A DNA stretch of 64,000 bases. Origin: Acanthosepion lycidas (Eukaryota > Mollusca > Cephalopoda > Sepiida > Sepiidae). The stretch spans positions 78,138,003 through 78,202,002 of the forward strand of contig OZ010586.1 in the NCBI GenBank assembly GCA_963932145.1. Direction: 5' to 3'. A model generated the notes under the pieces. That model was not told the DNA's origin and searched no databases. It saw nothing but the letters and a program-made list of their open reading frames with translations. Shown here one piece after another: positions 46,212 to 57,139 of the stretch. Both the position numbers and the translations under genes were made by a program. The first letter of the stretch is position 1, and the number at the start of each line of letters is the position of its first letter.

Positions 46212-46716
46212 CGTTATAGATAAGCGTATGGTTGCAAGAAAGAAATACGACAACAGCAGAAATAGATTTACGTGGTTTATTTCAACAGGAACGTGAGGGT
46301 TTGGGACAGCTCCCTTGTGGTAAAGTTCATAAGCCGGCTTCGGATCTAGGTCGATCTCTTATAGTAGTTCACACATGTTGACGCTGGTACTCCCCTGCTG
46401 TGAACAGGTCTCTTCGGCGGCCACCTGTTGACTGCCTGTTGAACTTCCATGTGCCCCTTTTTATAGCGTTTTTTATGGCTTAACAGGCTCGGAAAACGAA
46501 GCGAGTATAATTAGGAGGGAAGCATTTTTATTGGACGAAAAATAGAGCACTTTAAATATTATTTTATTTTTCGACCGGAACTCGAGTGTCGGGAATATTT
46601 GTAAATGAAGATAATGTTCATTTTGTGACGGGGCTTTGTCCCGTTCACATCCTGTTCTCGCTCTTGAGTGTTTGCCTGTAAATCAGCCGAGATATGACTT
46701 ATTTTATTTTATAATA
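46212..46716 (-). repeat. Gypsy 1 3' LTR
   Basis: Ends TATTATAAAAT at its 5' side (TG changed to TA) and TATAACG at its 3' side (CA changed to CG). An inverted AATAAA signal occurs near 46278-46284. A second element-like tract, 'gatctggaggagcc', adjoins it and is the probable polypurine tract. Confidence 0.8.
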
Positions 46717-46775
46717 AGGCTCCTCCAGATCTCGGTCTGATTTACAGTGAGTGTTATTCGTGTATATTTGGGTGA

Positions 46776-49672
46776 TTAATTCATGATAAAATCTCTTAAA
46801 CGCGTGGGAAGTTGTCCTCGTGTTCTTCTTATTGGAATTTGTTTTGGTATGAAATTATTTGCAGAATTATCTGTCCCCGAAGGATGTGGAGGAGACTGAT
46901 CCCGGTGACTGTTACACGGTGGAGGCAGAGGGATTGTATTAGAAAGATGTGATGGGCGTGAAGCCACTCGTCGGATATGTGCACGGTGAATCCAGATTGT
47001 ATCACCATCATCGTTTTGCACCTGACACATCATATTGCTCGTTTTTATAATGGTGTAATTTCCTATCCAGGGCAGATGAGAGGATTGGGCAACAGTTGAG
47101 TGTGGCCGATGAAGTAAAACCTTGTCGCCTACTTGTATTGGGTGCTTGTATGTGAGGCGATTTAAGTTAGTCTCAAGTTTGTGGTCAGCTTCGTCGTTGG
47201 CCAGGGTGTCGTGGTGGTGAACCTGCTTTAACAGGGCATTAATTTGCATTCCATATGCTCCAGGATCGTCGCTTGTAATTTCTTTTCTGTGTAGTGTAGG
47301 TAGGCCGATGTTGGGGTGACGGCCGGTAATGGCATAGTGCGGGGAGACACCGGTGGCGCTGTTGGTCGTGGCATTCGTGGACGAGACGACAGATTCTAGA
47401 ACGTCTGTCCATTCACAGTTCCTGTCTTCGCATAACATATAAAGTGCGTCCTTCATCGTGCGATGTTGTCTCTCGATATTTCCTGAGCTTTGCGGGCGCC
47501 AAGGACAGTGAAGTTCTTGCGTGATTGACATCTGGTTACAGAATTGTCGATAGACTTCTCCAGTGAAGTGTGTGCCTCGATCAGAGGATACTATGCGTGG
47601 AATATCTCTGTGTCGAAGGAAGAACTGGTACAATCCGCGGGCGGCGTCGATAGCACGGTCTCTCGCGCATGGTATGGCGGTAAAGTGTCAACTGAAGCTA
47701 TCCAAGATGGTTAGGATGTAGCGTTTTCCCTTTGAGTTGGGCATTGTGACAAAGTCTATAAAGACGAGATCAAATGGTCTCTTTCCTCGTTTGCAGTGGC
47801 CAATGGGCCAGTTGGTACGTCTACCGTAGTTGCCCTTGCACTTAGCACACGTGTCGCAAGAATCGACATAGGCTTTGATGTCGCGGTTTTTGAATTCCCA
47901 CCAGTAGCTGGAAAGGAGTTCTCGCATGCGGGTAACACCTGAGTGGTTGTTGTACTCGTGTGCCTGGTAGAGGTATCTGGGTCGTAGTTTGTATGGTACA
48001 ACCAATCTCGGAGAGTGTTTACTGTCTCTTATGATCAAAACAGAGGTGCCTGGTTCTAGAAAAAATTGGTGCAAATGTTTTTTGAAAAGCGTAGCTCGGT
48101 GGTCGTCAGGATCGATATGAGGTTCGCTTGGAGTGGGTGACTGGAGGGCGCTGATGATATTTGCCAGGGCGTCGTCATTCTGTTGTTCATCTGCGATGCT
48201 GAGGTGGTTGCAGATTCTCTCAGTAGGGATGGTGGTGGTGGAGTGATAGGCGAAGAATGCGTTGGTGACGCGCTTGTGGGTGCGGGCGTTTTGTGGTGTG
48301 TGAGTTTTGAGAATGAGCTGTAAACTGTTAAATTCGCCGAGGCACCAAGATGGGATGTATACGCGGAGGTCTGAGCCGCTTACCTCGAATGTCCTGCTTG
48401 CCGGTGTAGGGTCGTTCGGGGCTTTCGTTTTCTTATGTCCGCAACCTCTGCTGAGCATGTCAGCCCATACATTTGATTCGCCTTCAACATATTCCAAGAC
48501 GAATTTATAACATGAAATTTCTTCTTGCCATCGTCGTATTTTGGCATTATTGAACTCTCGTTGGTCCAGATATGTCAGCGATCTGTGGTCGGTGAAGATG
48601 ACGAAGGGGCGGTTGCGAAGGAAATAATCAAATTTCAATATTGCCCACTTTATTGCATATGTTTCTCATTCCGTCGTGGACCAGTTCTGTTCCGTGGAGT
48701 TGAATGCATGGGAAGCAACCGCTATGATATCTTTTTTTCCATTGTCGGTTTCTTGCATTAGGATTGCTCCGCATGCGACGTCACTGGCGTCGGTGGTGAG
48801 TGTAAAAAGTTTGGAGAAATCTGGAAACGAGATGACGGGTGGCGAAGAGAGACGGTCCTTGATTTTTTTGAAGGCTCTGTTGGCATTTTGCGTCCAGACA
48901 AACGGTTTATTAACCTTGTTGAGTTCGTGTATGGGACCCATAAGTTTTGAAAACATATCTGATCTGATTTGTTCGTGAAGGCGTGTCTCTAGGAGTTGTC
49001 TGATCCACACTAAACGGCCGATAAGGCTTTGCAATTCCTTTTTTGATGTTGGAGGTTTAATTTCCCTGATAGCACGAACGTATTGTGGATCAGCCTTGAA
49101 TCCTTCGCTGTTTACTATGCGTCCAAGGAATTTTGCCTCTGGTGCGAGGAAGGAACATTTATCGGGATTCAGCTTGAGTCCGAATTTTCGGAGGGCAGTA
49201 AAGAATTGTTCGAGGGAGAGTATGTACTCCCTAATTGTCCTAGCGTGGACCAGGTTGTCGTCGATATAGGAGGAAATGTTGTCACGGGATGTGACCGTGA
49301 CTAGGGCTTCTGCTATGCAACGGGAGAAGATTTGTCCGGCAGATGTAAGGCCGAAGGCCAGGCGCGTGTATTGATAGCATAGGTCCTTCCATGTAAATGA
49401 TGTTTTGTATCGGTCTCGCTTGTCGACTTCAATTTGCCAGTAGCCACTGCGTAGATCGAGGGTAGTAAAATATCTGTTGCCTTTGCCGATTTTGTTGAAC
49501 AAGTGGTCGATCCTTGGCATTGGCTAAGGGTCAAGATCGACTAAGACCTTGTTGAGAGTTCTTTTAAAGTTAGCAACGACGCGAATCGATCCGTTTTTTT
49601 TTTTTTTGCGTACGGCAAATACGGGGCTATTGAAGCCTTTGGGGTCGCTGCAGTTTTCAATGATACCTTCAT
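46776..49672 (-). pseudogene. pol: Gypsy 1 pol (partial RT, RNase H, integrase)
   Basis: Reads in one frame from the LTR junction to 46776. RT: SPVF-like start, FTTLDLRSGYWQIEV, and the active-site SSYIDDNLV. RNase H: LTTDASDVACG, VIFTDHRSLTYL and NVWADML. Integrase: an HHCC finger (H-x4-H and CDTCAKC), FIDFV, SSDRGTHF and SSGNIERQHRT. The two last acidic residues are 35 positions apart, giving the usual DD35E. Three in-frame stops break it: TGA at 47688-47690, TGA at 48666-48668, and TAG at 49524-49526. A run of 14 T (49594-49607) expands a lysine tract in frame. The start of RT, protease and gag are missing. It makes no functional protein. The 67-100 codon plus-strand frames over this region are shadows. 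Confidence 0.9.
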
Positions 49673-50087
49673 CAGGAACGTGAGGGTTCGGGACAGCTCC
49701 CTTGTGGTAAAGTTCATAAGCCGGCTTTGGATCTAGGTCGATCTCTCATAGTAGTTCACACATGTTGACGCTGGCACTCCCCTGCTGTGAACAGGTCTCT
49801 TCGGTGGCCACCTGTTGAACTTCCGTGTGACCCCTTTTATAGCGTTTTTTATGGCTTAACAGGCTCGGAAAACGAAGCGAGTATAATTAGGAGGGAAGCA
49901 TTTTTATTGGACGAAAAATAGAGCACTTTAAATATTATTTTATTTTTCGACCGGAACTCGAGTGTCGGAAAAATTTGTAAACGAAGATAATGTTCATTTT
50001 GTGACGGGGCTTTGTCCCGTTCACATCCTGTTCTCGCTCTTGAGTGTTTGCCTGTAAATCAGCCGAGATATGACTTATTTTATAACA
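49673..50087 (-). repeat. Gypsy 1 5' LTR (3'-truncated)
   Basis: Starts TGTTATAAAATAAG at its 5' end and aligns with the 3' LTR except for the missing last ~74 bases. The break is at the shared 'caggaacg' word, where pol begins. Confidence 0.8.
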
Positions 50088-50091
50088 CAAT

Positions 50092-50600
50092 TCAAATCAC
50101 TGTTATACTAAACATATAACATTTTTAAAATGAAAAGATATTGAGCAAAAAGCAATTTCTCTAATGCCAAGAGTAATCAGTGAATTATAGATAACATTAA
50201 CTGCCTAAAACATAAAAGGAACAGATTAATTAAATGGTTCACTGGCCTCTATTTTAGTTGTTTCATTGCATCTCAATATTAAAACTTTCTAACAATTGCT
50301 GTCATTTTTTATGGCATGGGTACACTAGTAATTAAATAATAAATATGTTAATTTTCACACTACATTAAGCAAAAGGTTAGCAAGGAAACTCCACTCAATA
50401 CTACAAAGAGCAATAACAGTGGATTTGATAAGCCTATTTTCCTGCAAAATTGTTTCACAAAAAAGATTTTATAAATTTCAGCTGAAAGCAGCATTGACTG
50501 TTTGGTCAATAAATGTTGAAAGTTTCATGTATTTGAATCTCAATACATTTGTTATGGATTTGAATCAACCGACAATAAAAAAAAAAGTGAGAAAGGACTG
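50092..50600. other. No feature recognised
   Basis: AT-rich flank of gypsy 1. The small frame at 50419 has no motif. Confidence 0.4.
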
Positions 50601-50960
50601 TGAATATAAAATATTATTATTTTTATTTTTTACAACGATTTTATTCGAAGAAGGCTACTCTCAAATCAAATTGACAAAAATTAGAAAATTTCTAGACATG
50701 GGGTGCAATATTCATTACAAAGGCACTTAAAACTGGTACATACGTTGGCAGAAAAAGAACTGGAGAACCAAAATTGACAACTGCTGCTAAAGATAAACAC
50801 TTGATTATTGAGAAAAAAAGAAATAGAAGGAAAACTGCTCCAGAGTTGACAACTGAACTGAATTACTTTCAACAGTAACCAGTATCACTCTCAAGTGTGA
50901 AAAATCAACTTAGATAAGCAGGGCTCATGAGATGCATGGCCATAAACAAATCTATGTTTT
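50600..50960 (+). pseudogene. Tc1-type transposase N-terminal remnant
   Basis: Broken frames give a NKRTGEPKL-like word, AKDKHLII, KKRNRRKTAPELTTELN, QP(V)SLS and LR.AGL. These match the early part of the Tc1 remnant at 31370-31530. The DNA-binding part is short and the catalytic region absent. Confidence 0.55.
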
Positions 50961-51229
50961 GGAAGATGAATAAACAGAAAAGACTAAAACACCATTTTTT
51001 TCTAGGGAAACAAAATGCAACAATAAAGATTATGAATAAATCAATAAACTGGTATTTTTTCATAAATCAATAAAATACCATATTTGACAGGATAAAAAAT
51101 ATACAGCCATATTAGACGCACATCCATTTCAGCAGGATCCAAAAAACAGCTCCTAGTCCTTGTAGGTCACAAATTATTTCCACACTAAAACCCTTTTTTA
51201 TAAGCCTCTTGCTGCTCTATCACTATTTT
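50961..51229. other. No feature recognised
   Basis: AT-rich, no motif. Confidence 0.35.
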
Positions 51230-51550
51230 CATATAAAGTGTTCAGATGAATGACATTCCTTAGTTCCACCAGATCTAGCCATCATGGTTAAGAGTTGCCA
51301 TGCCATGCATATTGTAATGAACCACCCTCATTCCCTTCATACATATTTGGTAAGATGTAAGTTCCACTTGATCAGCTTCTTCCCACAAACTGCTTGAAAC
51401 AAAGGAGTATTCCCTGATCACTACAATCTTAACCTGTTCAATTCTAGGGTTAACCTTTATCTTTCAAATATATTCACATAAGCAGTGCCTCTTACTTTAT
51501 AACCCTCTATCTTGAGTTGCACTCGAACCTTGTACAGGGTGAAGGCAGAT
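51230..51550 (+). pseudogene. LINE B C-terminal fragment and tail
   Basis: A broken frame reads HYNLNLFNSRVNLYLS, then 'ccctctatcttgagttgcac' and 'cttgtacagggtgaa'. One of the best LINE B ends in the window. Confidence 0.6.
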
Positions 51551-52379
51551 ATATTTTTCTGCACCCTTAATACTATGTTCCCCAGGTTAGTTTTTTCACC
51601 ATTAAGCATCAATTAACATCAGAACTTTTGCAAACAGATTGCATATGTTTACTAGTTTGCCTTACCCTAGGTAATGGGTATCAACTCAATAAGTGTTAAT
51701 CAGTGTTTTCTGTTTGGTCAAGGAAATGGTGGAAAAATTCACCATCAAATAAATCCATCACAACTTCTGCTGGTTACAATCAAAGGATATTATTGTTAAA
51801 AACATCCCTTAAATTTATTGACAAATCACACAGATGCATGCAAATATTTCTTGCTAAGCAATAAAAATAGATGACTTTTTGGCCTCAACTATCATATTTT
51901 TGTTCTTCCTTGTATTGAAGTCAGAATGCTAGACACTTGACTGTATCCCTTTTGCATGTTAACATCATTCTTACTTTGTGAACTTTTTGTCTTATTACCG
52001 TTGTTTTGCCTAATTTTAACTTTCATATATATTATCTGCTTAGCATTATTTTGCCTTGTTCTATTTTTTCCTTTATTGTTGATATGTCCCAGATATTTGA
52101 TTGAAGTAGCTAAGTGGTTTTGGCGACTGTAACCAAGTAGTACACAGTAGCAGTAATCGACTGGTACTCGTTGTAGTCGCAGGTAATAGGTGTAGGCCAA
52201 TAGGATAGCCAATGGCGTAGTCCAATGGACATTGTCATAGACTTAAACTCTGTCGTACTTACACATCTGTCTGTATTTATGACGGACACCAGCCAATCAT
52301 ATTCCAGTGAGGGGGAATACAGGTGTATGCATATTCCATTATATCAATTGTTTATTGGAAACTTTGGGTAGGCCCAAGA
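51551..52379. other. Unclassified; slightly GC-richer part near 52100-52330
   Basis: No gene. Words such as 'ccaatggcgtagtccaatgg' and a 'gtttttatgac'-like end could belong to an LTR, but no terminal repeat or duplication is visible. Confidence 0.3.
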
Positions 52380-52800
52380 CAAATCTCTAAATAATAATAA
52401 TAAAAACATTAATAATAATAATAATTAATGGCCACTAAAACAGAATATGCTTTCTTATTGACATAGCAGTCCCTGCAGATTAAAATATATCTTTGAAGAT
52501 CTTCAAAAACCTATCAAAATACAAGGGTCTTGAAATGTAAATCTCAAAAATGTGGCACATGAGGACACCAACAATTTCAGTTGTAGTTGGTGTCCTTCAA
52601 TTCCAGTAGACTCATTGAAGGGATTCCTGGAAGCCCATGCCTTAAAGAAATGCAAAAAATTGTTGTCAAAAGTACAGCTCACACATTACGAAGAGATTTG
52701 TCTAAGTAAAATCTGGGTGATCTTAGTTTTAACAAAAATGATCATCCATTTCTGACCTTAGTTCTCTGGTAAGAAAATGTATACAACAGAAATCACATAA

Positions 52801-52855
<55 letters not shown>

Positions 52856-53570
52856 TGTTAGCCCAAAATGCAGATTCTGTGATAAATATCCAGAAATGAT
52901 TGATCATCTTGTATCAGGTTGCACGATATTGGCACCCACTGAATAAAACCCAGCATGACAGAGTGGGCCAATATCTGCACTGGAAAATCTGCAACTTCTA
53001 CGGGAAGGAAACTGAAAGAAAATGGTATGAACACCACCCAGAGCTGGTTATAGAGATAGGACCTGTTATAATTCTATGGGACTACAAAATACACACTGGC
53101 AGAACAATCAAAGCCAGATATTGTTGTTAAAGACCACAAACAAAAAAAGTGCCTTCTTATTGATATGGCAGCCCCTGCTGACTGCAATGTATCTTTGAAG
53201 ATATTCAAAAAGCTGTCAAAATACAAGGACCTTGAAATAGAAATCTCAAAAATGTGGCACATGGGAACATCAACAATCCCTGTTCTAGTTGGAGCCCTAG
53301 GATTGGTCGGAAAAGATTCCAATAGACTAATTGAAGGGACTCCTGGAAGTCCATGCCTCAAAGAGATACAAAAAATTGTTCTGACAAGTACAGCCCACAC
53401 TTTACGAAGGGCTTTATCTATGCAATTTTTTTTTTTTTTTTTGGAAAGAGGAAAGTGTCATGATGCTATTTCTAACCTTAGGTCCCTGGGCAAGACCCGG
53501 ACAGAAATGTGTAAACACCAGAAATCAAAGAAAATAATAATAATAATCATGCCATTTGAGTAAATAAATA
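52380..53570 (+). mobile_element. Tandem 3' ends of a REL-type LINE with AAT tails
   Basis: Two 5'-truncated copies lie head to tail: about 52440-52853 and 52860-53545. Each ends in (AAT)n (52798-52853; 53531-53545), and another AAT tract precedes the first copy (52387-52425). The upstream AAT tract may be the tail of a third copy or the target. Confidence 0.65.
52860..53440 (+). pseudogene. REL-LINE C-terminus: CCHC finger and restriction-like endonuclease
   Basis: Frames shift, but the residues are readable. At 52869-52922 there is CRFCDKYPEMIDHLVSGC, a C-x2-C-x8-H-x4-C finger. A later frame gives QYLHWKICNFYGKE and VIILWDYKIHTG. From 53111 the sequence reads KPDIVV and, 14 codons on, D at 53162-53164: the K/R-PD-x(12-14)-D signature of REL endonucleases in the R2/R4/NeSL type of LINE. 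The C-terminal part (53165-53440) contains LSKYKDLEIEISKMWHMGT, VGALGLVGK and IQKIVLTSTAHTLRRALSM. The LINE is 5'-truncated with no RT left, so clade placement beyond REL-type is open. Confidence 0.65.
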
Positions 53571-53859
53571 TTATTCTGGACTAAGTATAAGTGATCATCT
53601 GAGGCAAAATTATAGTTGCATATAGTGAACAAGAAGAGCAAAATGAAAGTACAGGTGTCCTTGACTTCATGTATAAGATACTTTTGTATATCTCATATGA
53701 TATTAAAAAAATATGTCTTATATGGAATTAAGTATATTATATCTTCAACTTTGTTGATTTCTTTTGAATTATCATGAAATTTAATTAAGTTTGTAAGGTT
53801 TCTTCGAAAGAAAGCATTGGCAAATTCAGAAAAAAGCTTATTAAAATTCAGACCAAATT
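53571..53859. other. No feature recognised
   Basis: AT-rich, no motif. Confidence 0.35.
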
Positions 53860-54160
53860 CTTTGCAGAAGATTTGATGAAATAACCCATTATGTTACTGG
53901 AGCTTCTCTTTTGTCATGTTGGTTATGTGTGGCATGTTATTGACACCTTTACACAAGCATCCTGTTTTTTTTTTTGACAAATCACTTCTTTCATTTTGTC
54001 CAGTCCTTATCTGACTGCATTAACTGTCTGGTTCTGTAGAATGAAGTATGCAAGCAGTACACCGTTTGCATCCCAGAATACAGCTGGCATCAATTTCTTT
54101 ATTAAATGTTGAACTTTGAATTTTGAATTTTTTGTGATTGTGGATAGTTCCAGATCACAG
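53860..54160 (+). repeat. Dispersed repeat E, copy 1
   Basis: Closely similar to 62720-63000 ('gttatgtgtggcatgttatt', 'acacaagcatcctg', 'gtatgcaagcagtacac'). No coding content. Confidence 0.7.
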
Positions 54161-54202
54161 AATGAAACTTAACTCCTTTGGCTTATCATCTGATTGATAT
54201 TG

Positions 54203-54205
<3 letters not shown>

Positions 54206-54259
<54 letters not shown>

Positions 54260-54260
54260 T
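54206..54260. repeat. (CT)n(CA)n compound microsatellite
   Basis: Continuous CT then CA dinucleotides. Confidence 0.9.
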
Positions 54261-54329
54261 TATTAATTAAACAGTATTTTCATTCATTTTTGTCTACTGG
54301 CCTGAATATTCAAGAAATCTTATTTAAGA

Positions 54330-54445
54330 AAAAAATGCGCTCTCTGGCAGAATTCAAACCTGCATCACTCTGGGTACAGGGAACCTATTGTTAGATCTTC
54401 AATATGCTTTAATCTATTCGGCCATGCTGTCACTCAAAGTTGAAT
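54330..54445 (-). other. tRNA-Leu/Ser-like pseudogene
   Basis: Minus strand: AGCATGGCCGAATAGATTAA as the D-arm/A-box region and GCAGGTTTGAATTCTGCC as a perfect T arm with B box. The long middle could be a class II variable arm. There is no clean acceptor or anticodon stem. It is more likely a SINE head or pseudogene than a tRNA gene. Confidence 0.45.
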
Positions 54446-54689
54446 AATGCCTTTAAACAAAATCCTTCTTATCTTAGACTCTCGAAATTTCATATCTGCT
54501 CATTTTTCTATCCAAACATAAACAAAACAATTTCTAAAGAAATAATATATTTTTTATTTATTAATCTGGCAGATTTTTTTTTACTTTAAACGTTATTTTT
54601 AGTAGATAATCATACTTGAACCACTCCAGTAAGTACCTGACTCCTGCTATACTCTATCTTTACAAGAGCCAGATCAGGCTGAAAATGGA

Positions 54690-54995
54690 GTCAGTCAGTT
54701 ATGTGTCATGTGTGATACATGCTTGGGTGATCATGTATCTTTTGATATATGACTGACAAGACTTTTTTCCCACAGTAGGTTGCCATTTCTTTCTTTTCTG
54801 CGGTAGACCAGTTGCTATCCAAGGCTACAGAACCCAGTCTGTCGTGTTATTTACCCATAGCTGAGGGGAGAAGAGGATTCATACTTTAACCAAGAATATT
54901 AGCACATAAGTGGATATAATGGATCCGACTGGAATTTAAAATTGGCCCTCCGATAACCTCAATCTGAGCTGCTATCCATTACTTAACCATGCCTG
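54690..54995 (-). mobile_element. tRNA-derived SINE (S1), copy 2
   Basis: Aligned over the full length of 4556-4860; it has the same head (GGATAGCAGCTCAGATTGAG-like) and body words 'atcatgtatcttttgatata'. Confidence 0.7.
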
Positions 54996-55009
54996 AAAAT
55001 GGAGTAGTG

Positions 55010-55470
55010 TTGCCATATTTGGGCAGGAGCTGTCCAGTCTTCACTTACCAGTCATGATAGAGTCCAGAAGCCTCTCTGTGTCCTTGTGGATTATAAAATA
55101 TTTCCTATCCTTGAACCGACTTCTCACAGACGAAACATCACAAGCCTCTCACTGCTCTATCACTATTAACATGGAAAGTGTTCAAACAAATTACATTCTT
55201 CAGTGCTACCAGTTCTAACATGGCAAACCATCCTCATCCCCTTCATATTCCATTTGTGAGATGTCTGTTCCACTCAAGCAGCTTCTTCCCATGAACTAAC
55301 TCCCACGAGGATACTTCCCTGATCATTACAAACTTAACCTGTTCAAGAGTAGGCTTAACCATTATCTTCTTATATCCCCATAAACTGTGCCTCTTACTCT
55401 GTAACCTTCTACCTTGAGTAGCTCTTTGGTCTTGTAAAGGGTAAACATGATTGTAATATATATACTTATA
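55010..55470 (+). pseudogene. LINE B C-terminal fragment and tail
   Basis: A broken frame reads FPDHYKLNLFKSRLNHYL. It ends 'ccttctaccttgagtagctc' and 'cttgtaaagggtaaac'. The longest LINE B end in the window; no RT motifs. Confidence 0.55.
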
Positions 55471-55472
55471 TA

Positions 55473-56269
55473 CAGGAATCCCTTGATTAGTGCAGTTAAT
55501 GTGTACATTTAAAGATATGCACTAATCAAAAAGGAAATGATAAATGATTATAGGAAATAATGTAATTTGTACCTCAAATTTTAGTCTCATTCACAATTAA
55601 TTTAAAATCTAAATACTTTTTAATTAAAATATAGATACATATAAGAAGATACAATAAAAATGCTATGAATTAATGTCTACTGATCTGATTTTCTATGAAA
55701 AACTTGTATAGAGTTGTTGCTGCATATTCTTTTGTTCTTCATCTAATTGGTGGTACTGAGAAATTTCCCTTTCAAATTTTCCAAACATATAAAGTATTTT
55801 AACCTGAAAATTTGATTTATAATCTTTTCATAGGAAATGCAGACACCTTTTATATTTTGATATTTTTTAATAAATGTAAATTTCTGTATCTAATTAGATC
55901 CTCCATTTTTAACAAAAATCATAAATTTCCTTTTAAGACCTTCAAAATAAACATGAAAAATATTCAAATATTCAAAAAATTTTAAGAGAGACAAATATTA
56001 AAATATGTATTTTTATTATCGGTTCCTATTATAAAATTTATCTATTTATAAACATCCATTTTTTTAACACTAATGTAATTAGAAAATTGTAAAATTTTTA
56101 ATTAATTGGTAATTATAAAATATCATTTTTCAATTATGATTAAACTGAAGAATGTTTTATTGCACTAGTCAACTATTATATATGCACTAATTGAATTGTG
56201 GTATATACAAATTTTAGTGCAGTAATGAAAAACATATTAGTCAAATATGTATGAATCAAGGGATTCCTA
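55473..56269. mobile_element. Pogo/Tigger-like non-autonomous element, copy 1
   Basis: Ends CAGGAATCCCTTGATTAG and the complement of TAGGAATCCCTTGATTCA, flanked by TA (55471-55472; 56270-56271). The subterminal 'gcactaatca' words repeat near each end. About 800 bp, AT-rich, no transposase. Confidence 0.75.
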
Positions 56270-56271
56270 TA

Positions 56272-56464
56272 GCCTTTTTGTATTTTTTTTTTTACGTAAT
56301 GTTTGTAGTGTGTGTTCGTATAACTTTGATGGCAATATAGAGAAGCCTAAGGAAAATAGGAAAACGAGAATGATAGAAAATAATACGGTATATTTACAGG
56401 TTCAGAAAGTGTCCCCTAGTGGGGGTTTTAGTTAGGAAAGTAAGTGGGGGTAACTCCACAGTTT
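56272..56464. other. Short unclassified spacer
   Basis: Includes the GC-rich word 'tgtcccctagtgggggtttt'. Nothing supported. Confidence 0.3.
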
Positions 56465-56865
56465 CTAATTTGTGTACTTTTTAATTAAAATATAGGGACA
56501 TATCGAAAATACAATAAAAATGCTATGAATTAATGTTTACTGATCTGATTTTTTATGAAAAAACTTATTTAGAGTGGTTTTCCCTATGGTATCCTTCTAT
56601 TCTTCATATAAATGGTGGTACTGAAAAATTGCCAAAACATATCATAATCATTAGTATTTTAACCTGAAAATTTGATTTATAATCTTTCCATAGTAAATGC
56701 AGACACCTTTTATATTTTGATATTTTTTAATAAATGTAAATTTCTGTATCGAATTAAATCATCCATTTTTTTTAACAAAATAATCAGGAATCTCCTTTGA
56801 AGATAATCAAAATAAACATGAAAAATAATCAAAATATTAAAAAAATTATAATAAAAACATATATT

Positions 56866-57139
56866 TGTTGAATATTAGCTAGTTTGCCAGAGGTTTAGCA
56901 CACAAGTAGGCAAATGTAGCCAAAGCCAAAACTGACTTGAGTCATTTATGGAGAAATATATAGCTGAATAAAGACCCCTCATGCAAATGCATTGGGAAGG
57001 TCCATTCTAGCAAAATGGACCAACCCAACTGGTGTATTAGGTGCTCTCCTATAAAATAAGGTAAAATCAGCTGGCTTGCCTTTTATAAGGAAATAGAAGG
57101 AGGCAGCCATGTTGGCAGGTAAGTCACTTGACTTCTACA
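56866..57139 (-). repeat. Gypsy 2 3' LTR
   Basis: Starts TGTAGAAGTCAAGTGAC and ends AATATTCAACA. A TATA-like CCTTATAAAAGGC lies about 50 bp inside (57080-57090), suitable as a promoter. The polypurine tract GGGGAGAGGAGGGAGA (57140-57155) precedes it directly. Confidence 0.85.

Larger units (their letters stand above)
46212..50087 (-). mobile_element. Gypsy 1: LTR retrotransposon with internal deletion
   Basis: Ty3/gypsy element in minus orientation, flanked by a 4-bp target-site duplication CAAT (46208-46211 and 50088-50091). It has a full 3' LTR (46212-46716) and a partial 5' LTR (49673-50087). The 5' LTR runs directly into pol, so gag, protease and the start of RT are missing. The two LTRs differ by roughly a dozen substitutions and an 11-base gap. 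Confidence 0.85.

Noticed and set aside
48307-49304. Plus-strand frames opposite gypsy 1 pol.
   Set aside because: Same reason; the RT, RNase H and integrase motifs are all on the minus strand.
50419-50730. A 103-codon frame near the second Tc1 remnant.
   Set aside because: No motif; the end overlaps the Tc1 words in another frame.
54330-54445. Functional tRNA-Leu/Ser.
   Set aside because: Only the D and T arms are convincing; the acceptor does not pair.
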